Positions 1 through 12,371 of a stretch of DNA of 64,000 nt are shown piece after piece (positions within the stretch are counted from its first letter, which is position 1; every line of letters starts with the position of its first letter). The DNA lies in NCBI RefSeq assembly GCF_009727055.1, contig NC_052351.1, forward strand, positions 7,369,037 through 7,433,036, in the 5' to 3' direction. Source of the DNA: Benincasa hispida (Eukaryota; Streptophyta; Magnoliopsida; Cucurbitales; Cucurbitaceae). The notes under the pieces were generated by a model. It did no database searches, was not told the origin of the DNA, and was given only the letters and a program-made list of their open reading frames with translations. The position numbers and the translations under genes were made by a program.

Positions 1-2084
1 GGAGTTGCTCTCAACTCAAGTTCATCTCTGTGCTAGGGGTCATTCTGGAAGATCAAATTTACTCAACCTTAATACTCATATAGCTTGTTTCTTACTTGGA
101 GCTAGATGACTTTCACCTTCAAATAAAATCGATGGCTTTATTAATTCCTTGTTCTGGATATTTGTGTCCACAATCAAAACCTCTAAACCTTGCTAATACC
201 TTTCAATGTCTTCCCCTTCTTTAACGAGGCCTTACCTCTTCCATTTACATAGTTTCTAGCAACTATTGCTACTAAACATCCTTTCATAAAACGTTATATC
301 CTCCGACTCCACTATAATTTGAAGAAGATTGCTAAGCACTCTTCGAACGCACGATAGTCTAGCTTAATCAAATTCTCATGCTAAAACTGTGTTCTATGAC
401 CAATAGCTTAGGTAGGATATCCATTCAACCAACAAATACTAAGATCTATAGTTCCAAATAGTAACAAGATTGTTCATACCAACTCTAAAGGTTCGTAAAC
501 ACATATTTCCTATCTTGGACACCAAACCAAACCTTTGTTCTTAATCTCAAATCATTAATTCCCATTACCTTCTGAAAACAACAAAATATTTCTCAAATCC
601 TTTCATCTTCCCTTACCCTTATCTTTTCCAAGACTAATAAATCCAAGATGCTCTTTTTCACTTTTCTAGTGAAATATATCTGTACCAAAACATGTGACTA
701 TTCGAATCCCCTTCCACAGTCTACAATCCAACAACCTAAGTAAGCTATATTTTTATTCGAACACTGCATATTGCAGTACAAAGTTCCAAATGGTAATGAG
801 AGATTCCTATTTTATACCAAACCATGCCTTGTATCCACCCATATCATGTCTTAAAATCCAAACCTTTCTTAACTATTTTAGAATCTTGAACACATTAATT
901 TCCATTTATCTCCCCATATGAATAAACCTTTCCTTAAATACTATTCTTTTCTTCACATTTATCCTTGTTTAACCCAAAAACTTGAAGATGCACTTTTCAC
1001 TTCAAGAGTGAGACATAATCTCTAAACCAAGAAACATGACCCTTTGTAACCTTTTCCATAAATCTAAAATTCCATTCCAAACTTGGAACTTTAGTAGGGT
1101 ATCGCCATAAGATAACATTGCTTTTAAACGTCAAAACGTTTATCCTTCCTCTTGATATGGTTAATTAAACTTGAACCTTTGCGACAAACACATAGTTCAA
1201 ACCAAAGCACCTTAAGAATTTTCAATCCAATAACTTGTTCTCTCCCATCTAAAGGCAACTATAATTTCAACCATCTTGGCATTTCTTGACCAATTCATCT
1301 TACCTAGGTCTTGTATATAGTTCCTTATGCTATCGCTTTATGCTCCTTCTAGTAATTCTTCTTCCTTTTAGGCACGCTATATAAAGAACCAAAACACCAT
1401 ACATTACTCGCTCCACTAACTTCAATACCATGAAAGTGATCATGACCTATTAGTCCTTTAAAAAATTTTCTTGGAACATTTTGACTTTAATATCTAGTAA
1501 TCCTTAATAGAATTTATAGTCTCTTCTTCACCTCTTTTTTATTTTATAAAGAAACTTTAATCTCGTAACTAAGAACGTGTGCCTTGTGATAAAGTTCCTT
1601 GTAGCACCATTAGTTTTATTCTCGTAATGCAAAACTTAATATTATTCCTCAGTGAATTTTTAATTCACCTACCTTATTTTATGGCTTAACCAAATACATC
1701 CATTCCTTTCTTTCATGTCATATGTGCATAACACTTTATAGTTCTATCAGATTTCAATATCCCTGAACAGAAATATATGTTCGTTTCTAACAGTCCTTCC
1801 ATGAATTAAATTAACGCCAAATGGCCTTATAATGATCCTTCTTTCTTTCCATAACACCAAAACAAAATAGCCATCTCATACTAACTTCTTTCAGGTCATT
1901 AAATTAGCAATAACAATCAGTCAATACATAAAGACCTGAAGGCTTTTAAACACATCTTCCATAAAACGTTTAATAAAAGAACATACCCGGCAAGGACGAA
2001 GGATCCGTGAATAGCCATAAGGGACACAAAACTAAGACTTATATCGTAGTCTACAGAACCTAAAACTTAGGCTCTAATACCAAC
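1..2084 (-). mobile_element. Interior of a minus-strand LTR retroelement, degenerate
   Basis: This stretch lies just inside the LTR at 2085-3977 and contains its primer-binding site at the right edge, so it is the 5' part of the retroelement interior read on the minus strand. No retroviral motif (zinc knuckle, protease, RT) is recognisable in either strand, and the only open frame over 60 codons (694-921 +) has low-complexity composition. The element continues off the left edge. Its family is unassigned; the tRNA-Met-type primer site fits both copia and many gypsy elements. Confidence 0.5.
2070..2084 (-). other. Primer-binding site (initiator tRNA-Met type)
   Basis: On the minus strand the LTR end GGTCGTTACA is followed by GTTGGTATTAGAGCC. 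This matches the usual plant initiator tRNA-Met complement TGGTATCAGAGC with one mismatch. Its place directly against the LTR fixes the element's orientation as minus. Confidence 0.7.
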
Positions 2085-3977
2085 TGTAACGACCCGACCT
2101 TTTGAGTACTCTGATAAGGGTCGTTACTCGTAATTATACACTTACATTCAAAACATTTGACCATTGAGGAAAATAAATTTCATTAAAATAATAAAGCCAG
2201 TTTTCCAAAATAGATAACAAATAAGTAAAACCTTTATTCGGGGCTCATACAGCTGCATCGATTTTTGATGATGAAAGGAAAACCAAAAGATGTACTATCT
2301 TGCCTTGAATCGCATGTCTAGCGGTCCGTAGGCACACCGTCAAACATGATAATAACATGAACGTGAACCCATCGACTCACGCATGTCTAGCGGCCCGTAG
2401 GCACACCATCAAACATGATGATAACATAAATGTAAACCTGTCGGTTCACGCATGTCTAGCAGCCCGTAGACTCGCCGTCAAAACATGAAACATGAAAATA
2501 AAAGCAACATGAACGTAAACCTGTCGGCTCACGCATGTCTAGCGGCCTGTAGACACACCGTGAAACATGATAATAATATGAACGTAAACCTGTCGGTTCA
2601 CGCATGTCTAGCGGTCCGTAGGCACATCGTCAAACATGAAACTAAACTCGTAGGTCTTCTAAAATAAAACATGCGTCAAGCCGAGACAATAAACCGCTCT
2701 ACTGGTCTATTCATGCATCGCATACATAATATCAGTACTGATTAGAAATTTGAACATGCTCATAATACTTGTAACTGCCATGCAACAAACATAATAACAA
2801 ACAAAAATCATGCTCCAGAGTCCACCAAGTAACTTTATAGGTCTAATCTAGGTCGCCTGGCACGAAGGCACCGGTAATAGTATCACTTACCTCAACTTCG
2901 TCACAAGTCCACACAAATAATTCCTTAAAACCTTTGGAAAACTTGAATCAACCCAAAGTTGTGGCTTGGTCCAAGACAAATTTCAAAACTTGATTCAATT
3001 AGCCAATCTGATCAAGAATTAAATCCAAAATCAATAACTTACTTTTTCCACTATTACTCTCAATCCAAAAGAATAACCAACCAACAACTTACCCAAAACT
3101 TACCAATCTTTACCAATTTTCGGCCGAAAAATGGTCTCTAGCTTGATGGTCAATACCTCAAAATTTCCAAATCTGGAATCCAAGATTTTCCTCAAGATTT
3201 CGGCAAAGATCGGGCAGTGGCGGCTGATGACACGTCGGCTCGTGGCTACCATAGATAGGCAGCGGGTGTTGCTGTCGGATGGCATAAATTGTTTAGGCAG
3301 TTTTATAGATTTTATTCAGCAGCGATTACGAACAAATCAGAGCTTTAAACAACGATCCAACCGTTCAAAATGAAACTCTATATGTCTCGAACAGATCGAC
3401 CAAATTTGAGCACGATCCAATGGTTTAAACTCTGAAAATCGACCATTTTGTGAAAACTGCTGCTGAAAAACCGAATTGCTCTCTCCCCAATTTTTTACCT
3501 CTTTTCACTCTCATTTAATTTTGAAATCTCAATTCTTTTATTTTTTTTTTCAAATTTTGAAAAGATAAATAAAATATTTTATCACAATATCTCCAAAATC
3601 TCCAAAGATTCTATTAAATTTATAAATCAATTAACTTTTCAAATTATCTTAGGCTTCAAAAACCAAAATTAAAGGGAGATCCATCAATTTGATACAAATT
3701 AAATTCTTCCAAATATTAAATCAATTCAAAATCACATGAAATTAATTATCTCTTTTAAATTTTTTTTAAGTTGACCCTAAAATCCAAAATTAAAGGGAAG
3801 CAAAATTCAATATTTTCAAGCTAATCAATTCAAATATCTAATCAATTAAATTCAATTTAACCAATAAAAGTTTTTCAATTATTTCAATTTAATCTCAATT
3901 ATCCAAAAGAAAGGGAAATTTAAACTCAATAATTTTAGATAATTAACTTAAATTTTTCTAAAATTTGGGATGTTACA
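2085..3977 (-). mobile_element. 5' LTR (family L3), copy 1
   Basis: The unit begins TGTAACGACCC and ends GGGATGTTACA, giving TG...CA ends and the inverted TGTAAC/GTTACA typical of an LTR. It is 1,893 bp. The middle resembles the LTR at 9481: both carry a GCCTGGCA segment around 2855 and 10720, and a TACCAATTTTCGGCCGAA-like segment around 3108 and 10890. The partner LTR is outside the window, so target duplication cannot be checked here. Confidence 0.7.
2311..2660. repeat. 69-bp tandem repeat inside the LTR
   Basis: Five units start with CGCATGTCTAGC at 2311, 2380, 2449, 2532 and 2601. Spacing is 69, 69, 83 and 69 bp; the third unit carries a 14-bp insertion and the last is partial. Units share the CCGTAGGCACACCGTCAAACATGA core with point differences. 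An open frame through it (2485-2667 +) is repeat-driven and not a gene. Confidence 0.9.
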
Positions 3978-4329
3978 GGAAGGCATGCAAGATAGGATTT
4001 TGCATGTATTTTTTCTATAAATAGTTTGGTTTTTGAATATTATAAAATCTAATGCTTCTTTGACTTTTGATCTAAACTCTTCCACTTAAATCTCTTCGCT
4101 CTCCTTTTATTAAAGTGAAATTCCCTTGTTTTTACTAACAAAATGGTCCCACAACCGTGATCTTCAACTAGAGAATAGCGAGGATTTTGCATTGGTGATG
4201 TCGATCGAGCTCGGGAGGGGAAGATTACGGTGGATTCTAAAATGGTTGTAATTTCTAACCCTTTATGCATGCTCTTGTTTTTATGTAATTTGAACGTTAC
4301 TGATCCTTGCTTCCGTTGTGCATGTGTTC
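3978..4329. other. Unassigned junction between two retroelements
   Basis: Between the LTR end at 3977 and the copia pol remnant starting near 4330. It holds a TATAAATAG at about 4017 and, about 125 bp later, AACAAAATGGTCCCACAAC. This loosely resembles an LTR end plus a tRNA-Met primer site in plus orientation. That would be a fragment of another copia LTR, but the match is weak. No gene is visible. Confidence 0.35.
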
Positions 4330-7300
4330 TTTATATTCCAACAGATCACATACGAAGTGGATGTCAATTTCTATATGTTTGGTCCAAGCATGAAAAATCA
4401 AATTCGAGGCTAGTGCTCCGACACTCATATTTTCACACCATAAGATTTGTGTCACAGAAAAACGGAACACCATAAGGCATGGGCAAATGCTCGATATTTT
4501 GACGCAGTACTAGAACAGGCAACATGCATTTGCTTCTTTGAAGACTAAGAAACTAATGTGGTTTTGAGAAAAACACAACGTGTAGTAATTTATTTGTGGT
4601 CGTCTATGTTCAATGCTTAATTTGTGTCGGAGAAGGCCGTGATTGTTAAAGAGTCACTAGGTTGAATCAAGAGACCATAAGAGTATGTGCCTTTGAAATA
4701 GCGTAGGATCCGTTTAACTGCCTTCTAATGAACATCTGTTGGTGCTTTCAGAAATTGATGTGCCTATTGATTATGAAGGCTATTTCAGGCCGAGTGTTAA
4801 CCAGGTATTGGAGAGCTCTTAGAATACTTCGATATTGAATCAGATCTTGAAGGGAGTCCTATCATTTATAGAGATTGCTTTGCCCGAAACTGCTGGTGTG
4901 GGACAGGTCTTGATTCTAGAGAGATTGTATCGATCAAGAAGGTCATGTATGTATTTTGATTGACTCAAGTGAATTCTAGTAGGTAAATACGTTATTTTTA
5001 TGCCAAGAAAATATCTCAACTTACCTAGATCCTTAAATGCAAAATGAGAGTCCAGTGTAGAATCAGTTGAGAGATAAACATAGGATTACTTTTGATGGTG
5101 ATAACATCATCCACATAGATGTATAGGAGAACAATCATCGATGCTCTGCGAAGATAGAATAAAAAGGCACCAGATCGGCTGACAGCAAAACTACAGCTGA
5201 TGAGGAACTATTTTAGTTCATCATTCCAAGCCCTCGGGGCTTGTTTGAGGCCATAAATAGCTTTGTGGAGCTGACAGACATGATTTGGCTTTTGGATATC
5301 TTCAAAGCCTAGAGGTTTAGTCATATACATAACTTCCTTCAGTGTGCCATTTAGAAAGGCGTTATTGAAGTGAAGCTGGCTTAGAGTCCAGCCATGAGAG
5401 ATAGTAAGAAAGAGGACAATACAAATAGTGGATGATTTAACAACGAGACTAAAGATGTCAAAAAAATCAACACCTAGTGTTTGATGGAACCCCTTGGTGA
5501 CGAGCCAAGCTTTGTGGTGCTGAACATATCCATAAGAGTTTTTCTTTAGGTGGAACACCCATTTTCATCCGATAATATTGAGTTGGTCTGAGAAAGGGTA
5601 CAAGGGACTAAGTATTTGTTTTGCAAACTGTAGATATCTCGGCGTCCATGGCAACCTTCCAAAAAAGAGATTGAAGTGCTTCTTTCATGGTGATTGGTTC
5701 TCTTGAGGAGACTTCAGAGTGACTGAGGTGAAGGTCGAAGCAACCCAGGCCTTCAGATGAATAATTCTAGCTTTTCCTCGCTTTATCATGGGATGGTCAT
5801 TGACAATGGACATTAGGGAAGCCGAAGGAGTTGAAGAGTTAGGGAAAGCATTTTAGTTTAAATAATGAGATTTGAAGGAGGGTGAGGGGGATGGTGGATT
5901 GTTTTGAAAGGGAGAGGCTATTGGGCTGATGTTGGTTGGATAAACTGGGGTATGTTGGGTTGAAGAACTTTGGGCCTAGGCGGGTGAAGATAGATGTGGG
6001 GCCTGGTTTGTAGGTATGGAGGAGCGAGGAGAAGCATGAGGTAGTAGGGTTGGGCTTTGGGTTGGATTGAGATTAGAGGATTGAAACAAGGAGCCGAATA
6101 GGTCGAAACGGTTTGGGTGATTGGAGTTAGGTTGTTGTAAAAAGTTTGATGGACCAAACCATGTAGAGATAGAATCATGTGATGGGCTTTGTGGAGACAT
6201 TTGGGTTGGCCTGCCAAAGCCAGATTTGAAGGGAAAATCTTCTTCGTTGAATATAACACGTCGGGTGATAAATATACGACCAACTTGATTTAGGCATTGA
6301 TGTCATTTATGTAAAGGAGAAGGCCTGAGCTATACATACCGTTCAGAATGAAAGTCAAACTTTTTTTTTATATGGGCAAAGGTTCGGGTAACAAGCACAC
6401 CCAGATACGCGTAAGGGCGTGAAATCAAGGGTTCTGTTGAGAAGAACTTCGATTGGTGATCGGCCTTGAATTACAGAACATGGAAGGTTATTAATTAACA
6501 GAGATGATGTTTGAAATGCATACCACCAGTATCTTAACGACATGGAAGCTTGGGCTAGGAGGGTGAGTATAGTTTCAACGACTCGTCAGTGCTTCCTTTC
6601 AGCAAGTTCGTTTTAGGCAGAGGTATAAGGACATGATACTCATACTTGAATTCCAAGTTGATTGCAAACTGTAATGACTGATTGATATTCTCCCCCTCTA
6701 ACCATTTGAACCATTTTTATGTTGTCTGAAACTGATTTAATACTAGAGCTTTAAATTCTATAAAGGCATTAAAAGTATCATTCTTTTATTTGAGAGGGAA
6801 AAGCCAAGTGAACCTGTTATAATCATCAACAAATAACACATAGTAGTGATAGCCATCGACAGATAATGTAAAAGTGGGTCCCCACACATCGACGTGTACT
6901 AGATCAAATAAATTGGAGACATGAGAATTAGACTTTGGAAAGGGAAGAGCATGACTTTTTCCAAATTGGCAGACCTCATAAAAGGAAGATGTATCATTAG
7001 AAGAAAGTTTCAGATCACATGTTTTAATAACTCTATCTAATTTTTGTGAAGAAGGATGGCCAAGTCGTTTGTGTAAAAGAGATTGGTCACCTTTACATTG
7101 TCATTACTTAGTGAGAAACAAATAGAACTAGTGCTGATGGGTGCTAAACTATCTGGCTGTTGAAGATTATTTATGTGCTGCTTAGGAACATTCAACTGGT
7201 ATAGACCATCTCTGAGGGTGCCTCTCAACAATTCGTCCCACCTAGCTTTGTCCTTGATCACACAAAAATTAGAGGGAAATTCAATAATAACACTATTATC

Positions 7301-7945
7301 TTGAGCACATTTCGAGATACTAATAAGATATTTTCCAATTGAAGATACGCAAAGAACATTTTTCAACTTAAAAGAGGATACAACAAAGTCGCCAATGTAT
7401 GAAATAGATAAAGAAGTGTCATCGCCTATGATAACCTTTTCAGTACCTTTGTATTCAACCTTAGGATTCAAATAGGTTGGATTTGAAGCTACATGTTGGA
7501 TACCCGACTATCAGTATACCAGTTTGGATCGATGCTTGTTTCAGGGGAGGCCAGGACAGAGTTGGCAACAAATGGAGTAGGGGAGTGTCGATACATCTGA
7601 TTAAAGTTGAAGCCTTGAGTGCCGCCAGAAGGGTCTCGAGACTGATTCTGATTTGGGTTATTGAACTTCCCGTTGTACCTATTATAGCATATGTTTTCGT
7701 GTGACCCATTTTGTCACAAACCTGGAAAATGGGACGATTTTGATTGCTCTAGCATCCATGACCTCTCCCACGGTCGCGTTCCCATGATATCAACTTGGGT
7801 TCAAGGGACCCTGATTCACCTGTGACTTGTTTTAGGCTACCTTGATAGTGGGAGATGGATTAACATTAGTAGAAGAAATTGACAATTTACTCACCCTTGA
7901 ATTAAGTGTGGTTTGATATTCAATGTGGTTTTCATAGGAAAGAAG
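4330..7945 (-). pseudogene. Ty1/copia gag-pol remnant
   Basis: Read on the minus strand from 7945 leftward. It opens with a gag tail and a damaged zinc knuckle (VCDKMGHTK near 7700). Next come the protease and GAG-pre-integrase region (7037-7471), an integrase tail (6355-6543) and an RT block. The RT block (5208-5558) has KGFHQTLGVDFF and LHKAIYGLKQAPRAW, and a YVDDV motif near 5110. RNase H-like sequence runs on to about 4330. Domain order protease, integrase, RT, RNase H is diagnostic of copia. Many stops and frameshifts separate the open pieces, and the first knuckle cysteine is lost. No paired LTRs were found around it, so both ends are probably truncated. Confidence 0.85.
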
Positions 7946-8075
7946 ATCAGATTAAAAGCTCTAAAATTAGCACACCTAATTTGTCCCTAAAAAATGTCCA
8001 ACTTTTTGCAATTCCTCCTTATCAAAATCTTTAAAATTACAACTTAAAAGTAGCTATTTATATCCTTTCAAGAAA
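7946..8075. other. AT-rich spacer before the LINE insertion
   Basis: Short sequence between the copia remnant and the LINE target duplication. No recognisable content. With 25673 onward it forms the pre-insertion host sequence of the nested block. Confidence 0.5.
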
Positions 8076-8089
8076 TATGAAAATAACTA
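8076..8089. repeat. LINE target-site duplication, left copy
   Basis: TATGAAAATAACTA, identical to 25659-25672. Confidence 0.9.
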
Positions 8090-9353
8090 TTTTTTTTCAA
8101 ACGAAAGAAATTTATTAAGCCTCAAGGACAAGAAAAGATCTCAACAAACAGAAGGAAAAGAGAGGGAGAATTTGAATCTCACACACCAAATAGGACTTCA
8201 TCTCTAGCATGTTTTGCAATACGATCAACAACCTTATTAAACATTTTACTAATATGGGCAAATGAAATATCATTAAAACTTCTGGAAATAGACCAGATTT
8301 TCTCCAATCAGCTAGCTCCCTCTGAAATGATTTCCTTCTTCTTTCCGACCAAAGGAAAATTTGAAACCTTTTAAAATTGCTTGAATCTCTAATAGGGGTT
8401 CGAACAAGGAGAAGTCCAAAGATACGCCGGAAGCAACTATCGAAACTCCATCTGTATTTCGAATAGCAACCCCGATGCCAGCTGAAGATGAAAGGTTCCT
8501 CCAAGTGCATCAACATTAATTTCCTCCGAGGTAACCAGATTTTTAAGTTATTCTTCGCAGAGGTTCGATACTATTAGTAGCACAAGATTTTTTAATATTG
8601 GTAAACTCTTCACGATATTGTGTAATCCACCTGACCTTCATCGAAATATGAGGTATTCTTTTGTCATGATTTAAATTGTTTCGATACCATAAAGCACAAT
8701 AGGTTATTGAAATAATTTTCAAATCTTCGATTTTGCAGAGTTTGTTTAAAACAAACCATTTGTTAATGAAACTACCATTGAAATCACCTCTAACAATCTG
8801 ATATAAGTTCAACTCTCTCATGATAAGAGACATTCTCTTATAGATAAACAAGATATGGTCAATATTTTCAACTTTTTCCTTGCAAACTGGACACCATGGA
8901 GATAAATTTATGCCTCAATGAATTAAATTTGTATTAGTAGGAATAATGTTTTTAAGATATTTCTATAAAAACTCTTGGATTTTTACAAGAATATTGGGAC
9001 TCCATATCGTTTTCCAAACTTTACTAACATAATCTGAGCTTGACGAAAGAACACAACTTCTAGATTTCTAATACCATTTATATCCACTCTTCACTGTATA
9101 ATTTCCAGTTTTATCATAATGCCACACCATTCTGTCATTTAATGAAACATTTAGAGGAAGACTTTTAATAATTTCTGCATCTTCAGAACTCAAAACCTTA
9201 TACAACATATCCACCTTCCATTCTCCATTGTCATAAATGAAATCAACAACTTTGAAGTTGATAAAAGATTGATCAATGCAAAAAGGCTTGAATGTGCTTT
9301 CTTTTGGAATCCAGAAGTCCTCAAAAGTTCTTACATTTCTTCCATCTGATACT
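8090..9353 (-). pseudogene. LINE ORF2 3' part: zf-RVT and RNase H-like region
   Basis: The minus-strand translation contains a zf-RVT-type motif CPVCKEKVENIDHILF at about 8842-8890. Just upstream is FEDFWIP (about 9315-9335), which lies after the RT in plant LINEs. Downstream is an RNase H-like region around 8115-8516. Stops and frameshifts break the frame. Other plant LINE 3' ends in this window (38596, 32222) show the same arrangement. Confidence 0.8.
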
Positions 9354-9480
9354 CACTACAAGAAAAAGAGGCTCTTCTGACACCTAAAACATCCGCCAGG
9401 AGATATATCGTCGGGAGAGAGGGTCTCACTCGACTACGTAAGGGCAACATCAAGAGTTAGCAATAACTCCCGACACCATA

Positions 9481-11107
9481 TGTAACGAACCGACCCCCTA
9501 GGACTTAAGCTAGGTTGTTACTAAACACATGCATGCTTGGAACTTAAAACGACACCCTTTTATAATGAAATAAATGCTAAATAAATAAGGTAAATTCAAA
9601 ATATCTCTATTAAATTCAAACATTAAAAACAAACGATAGGGTACCCATAAATCATAAAGGATAATAAATAGGTCTAAAAACAAATCTTAACAGTAAGTTT
9701 CAAACATTAAAACTGAAAGGTGAAAAACATGAAAAGAAATCCAAATATCATGAGCGGAAGCATAAAACTGGTCCCAGTAGCTCGATCACAGATTTCGCTT
9801 GTCAATCGTCGGTGCATCTCGACCCTTATCTGAAACAACAACATGATAAAGGATGAGTATTAAATACTTAGTAAGTAACCCCACTACTGGAGTCAGGCTA
9901 GACATCTATGTCCTCTAGATGCCTACCTTTGGTGGAACGTAAGCATTCTCCTAGTCCTCATGGGGTACATACATACATTAATAACTGAATTTCATCCTAC
10001 TGTAGTTAAGTATACCCACTAACTTTAGTAAGTCTCGTAGGACCCAAAACCTCTGGTGAACCTCGAAGGAGACACCATTTATAGTGAAACCCCAAGGAAA
10101 CACAACCTCTGGTGAATCACGAAGGAAAGCACCACCTCTAGTGAATCCCAAAGGAAATAAAACCTCTTGGTGAGTCCTGAAGGAAAGCACCACCTCTAGT
10201 GAATCCTGGAGGACACATAACCTCTAGTGAATCCCAAAGGAAACACAACCTTTGGTGAGTCCTGAAGGAAACCACCACCTCTAGTGAATCCAGAAGGATG
10301 CACAACCTCTAGTGGGCATCTAACTAATCAGTGAGGATACTATCACGATCTCTACATCACAAGTATCAAAATATGGTTCTATAACATACACTCATCATCA
10401 TGAATATGGTTCTATAACATACATATAAATCTCATCATCATGGTTCTATAACATATATATACATGTCATCATCCTCAAATTCAATAGAATCTCCAAGAAT
10501 CATAATATACTCAAATCATGCTAGCATTCATATATCTCTATGCGTATTTAGTCCTTTCAAACCTCAATCAATGAAGGCATACATAAATATCCTGCTAACT
10601 AAGAATCCTCAATAAATCATAATTATCAATACTTAGCTCTAGTTCTTTAAAACCTCAGTCAATGAAGGCATACATAACATCATGCTAATCAATAATCCTC
10701 AATAAATCATAGTTATCGTTGCCTGGCATGTGGGCAGTTTCAGTAGTAAGATTAGTTACCTCAAAGTAAATCCAAATTAGTTCAAGCAAGCTTATCCCTT
10801 CCTTGTCAAGCAGAGCCTTGAGCCTTAACTTTACTGAAATCATGACTTGGTCCACGGTTAATTTTCAAAACTCACAAAGAATTACCAACCTTAACAAATT
10901 TTCCGCCGAATTTGGTCTTAAACTTCAAACTTGATGGGCCACCTCAAAATCCTCCCAAACCTTGAATCTAAAATTTCAACATTATGGGTTAATTAACTCA
11001 GGACTTAATAATATTGGGTATCGAAAATCATGAGCTAAAATTTAATAGGCATTCAAGATAATTCAAGAAACCAACAAAATAACCATTAATTTACCCAATA
11101 CTAGATC
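9481..11107 (-). mobile_element. LTR (family L3), copy 2, left piece
   Basis: Starts TGTAACGAACC directly after CCATA (9476-9480). The matching end GGGACGTTACA is at 21912, followed again by CCATA (21913-21917). That gives an exact 5-bp target duplication inside CACTA DNA. The combined pieces (about 1.8 kb) match the size and content of the LTR at 2085-3977, so this is probably a solo LTR later split by other insertions. Confidence 0.8.
10047..10318. repeat. ~29-bp tandem repeat inside LTR copy 2
   Basis: About nine to ten degenerate units of the form ACCTCTAGTGAATCCCGAAGG plus a short A/C-rich tail. It sits at the position where LTR copy 1 carries its unrelated 69-bp repeat. Confidence 0.85.
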
Positions 11108-12371
11108 TGAAGGAACTCTTATACAAGAGTGTCTATGAGCGGAAGTGGATCTTTCCAAAGACATTGTGACAGAATTATCACATTCACATTCAAACATACA
11201 CATATGCATCATACTGTAAATTACCGGCATGCTTTAAGATTAAATAATAAGAGAACAAGAAAACTTACCAGTCGAAAAACCTTTCTTCACAGCAAAATCT
11301 CGCTCTCTCTAAAGGCATAAGCTCCTCTTGCTCTCGCTGGAACGTCAAGCCAATCATTCAGCAACACCGTCGGTCGTCTACCACGAACAGCCTCTACACG
11401 AACAGAAGAAATAAGGACAAGACCATAACTTAGAACCCTTGGTATTCTCGATGTGAGAATCCAAAGAGTGGGTTCTGTTGGGATTTTATAGAGGGAAAGA
11501 GGAAATGAAGATCGTATACAACGATCAAGAAAGTTGGAGAATACTTAATCTATCATATAGACAAAATGCTTAATCGTTTAGGTGAAGTACACGATCGGGT
11601 AGCAAAAAGGCAGCGATCGTCTATACGGTCGTTTAGTAAAGCTCGGGCGCTATACGATCATTTAGTAAAACGTAGGCGATCGTTTAGAAGATGGCGCGCG
11701 TGTATGCAATCGTGTAGTAAATTCAAGTCATCGTAGTCTCTCAATTTACTAAGTGATAGGCAACATACACTTCGTGAGCAAATTATGTGATCCTTTTGCA
11801 AAATGAAAACGATTTTCATTTTATACTTCAGTAACAAAAACTGATTGGAACTTCCCACTAACGCACGGTAAAGGAGAAAATGGCGGCCAATTATCCCATA
11901 ATTGTCCAATTAATAATAATAAATATAATCATATTATATCCATTAATCTATAGTTTAATATCACATATAAACCATAGTGTTTTCTCCTCCACTAGATATA
12001 AATCATATTTATATCCCTTTTCCTCCAATTAATATATCTCATACATAAAGTCAATCATATAAAATATAATCAACCAGTTCAATCATATCATATATAATCG
12101 AACTCCCTCTTGTCAATTTGAACATTTCAAACTGACCCAAAAACTGATTCTCAACTTGAATCCAATGAGCTACGAAGGGGACCTTACGGACTTATGGCTT
12201 GAAGCTCCAACGGTATGTAAATAGCTGACTAAACTCTTTAACCACGAGATCCACCATTCGTTAATTGTCAGACATTCCACTAAAGACCGACAACTGAACT
12301 CTCCTTACCACAGATATATTTCTACGCCTATTGGATATAACCAATCAACAATACGATAACCCTTCACAGAT
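11108..12371 (-). mobile_element. Copia-type LTR fragment (family C), minus strand
   Basis: The reverse complement closely follows the solo LTR at 50994-52525. Both contain CTGTGAAGGGTTATCG, then AAATATATCTGTRGT, then TTGGAGCTTCAAGC, then TCAAGTTGAGAATCAG. The LTR 3' end is at 11108 (TTCCTTCA on the minus strand). About 280 bp of the LTR's 5' part is missing at 12371, where the Athila-like LTR begins. ORFs inside (e.g. 11658-11909 -) are non-coding LTR sequence. Confidence 0.8.

Noticed and set aside
2311..2660. Regularly spaced repeats as a CRISPR array
   Set aside because: Units are contiguous 69-bp tandem copies with no unique spacers, in a plant LTR.
5918..6283. Minus-strand 121-codon frame as a separate gene
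   Set aside because: It lies within the copia element between integrase tail and RT, a low-complexity linker region.
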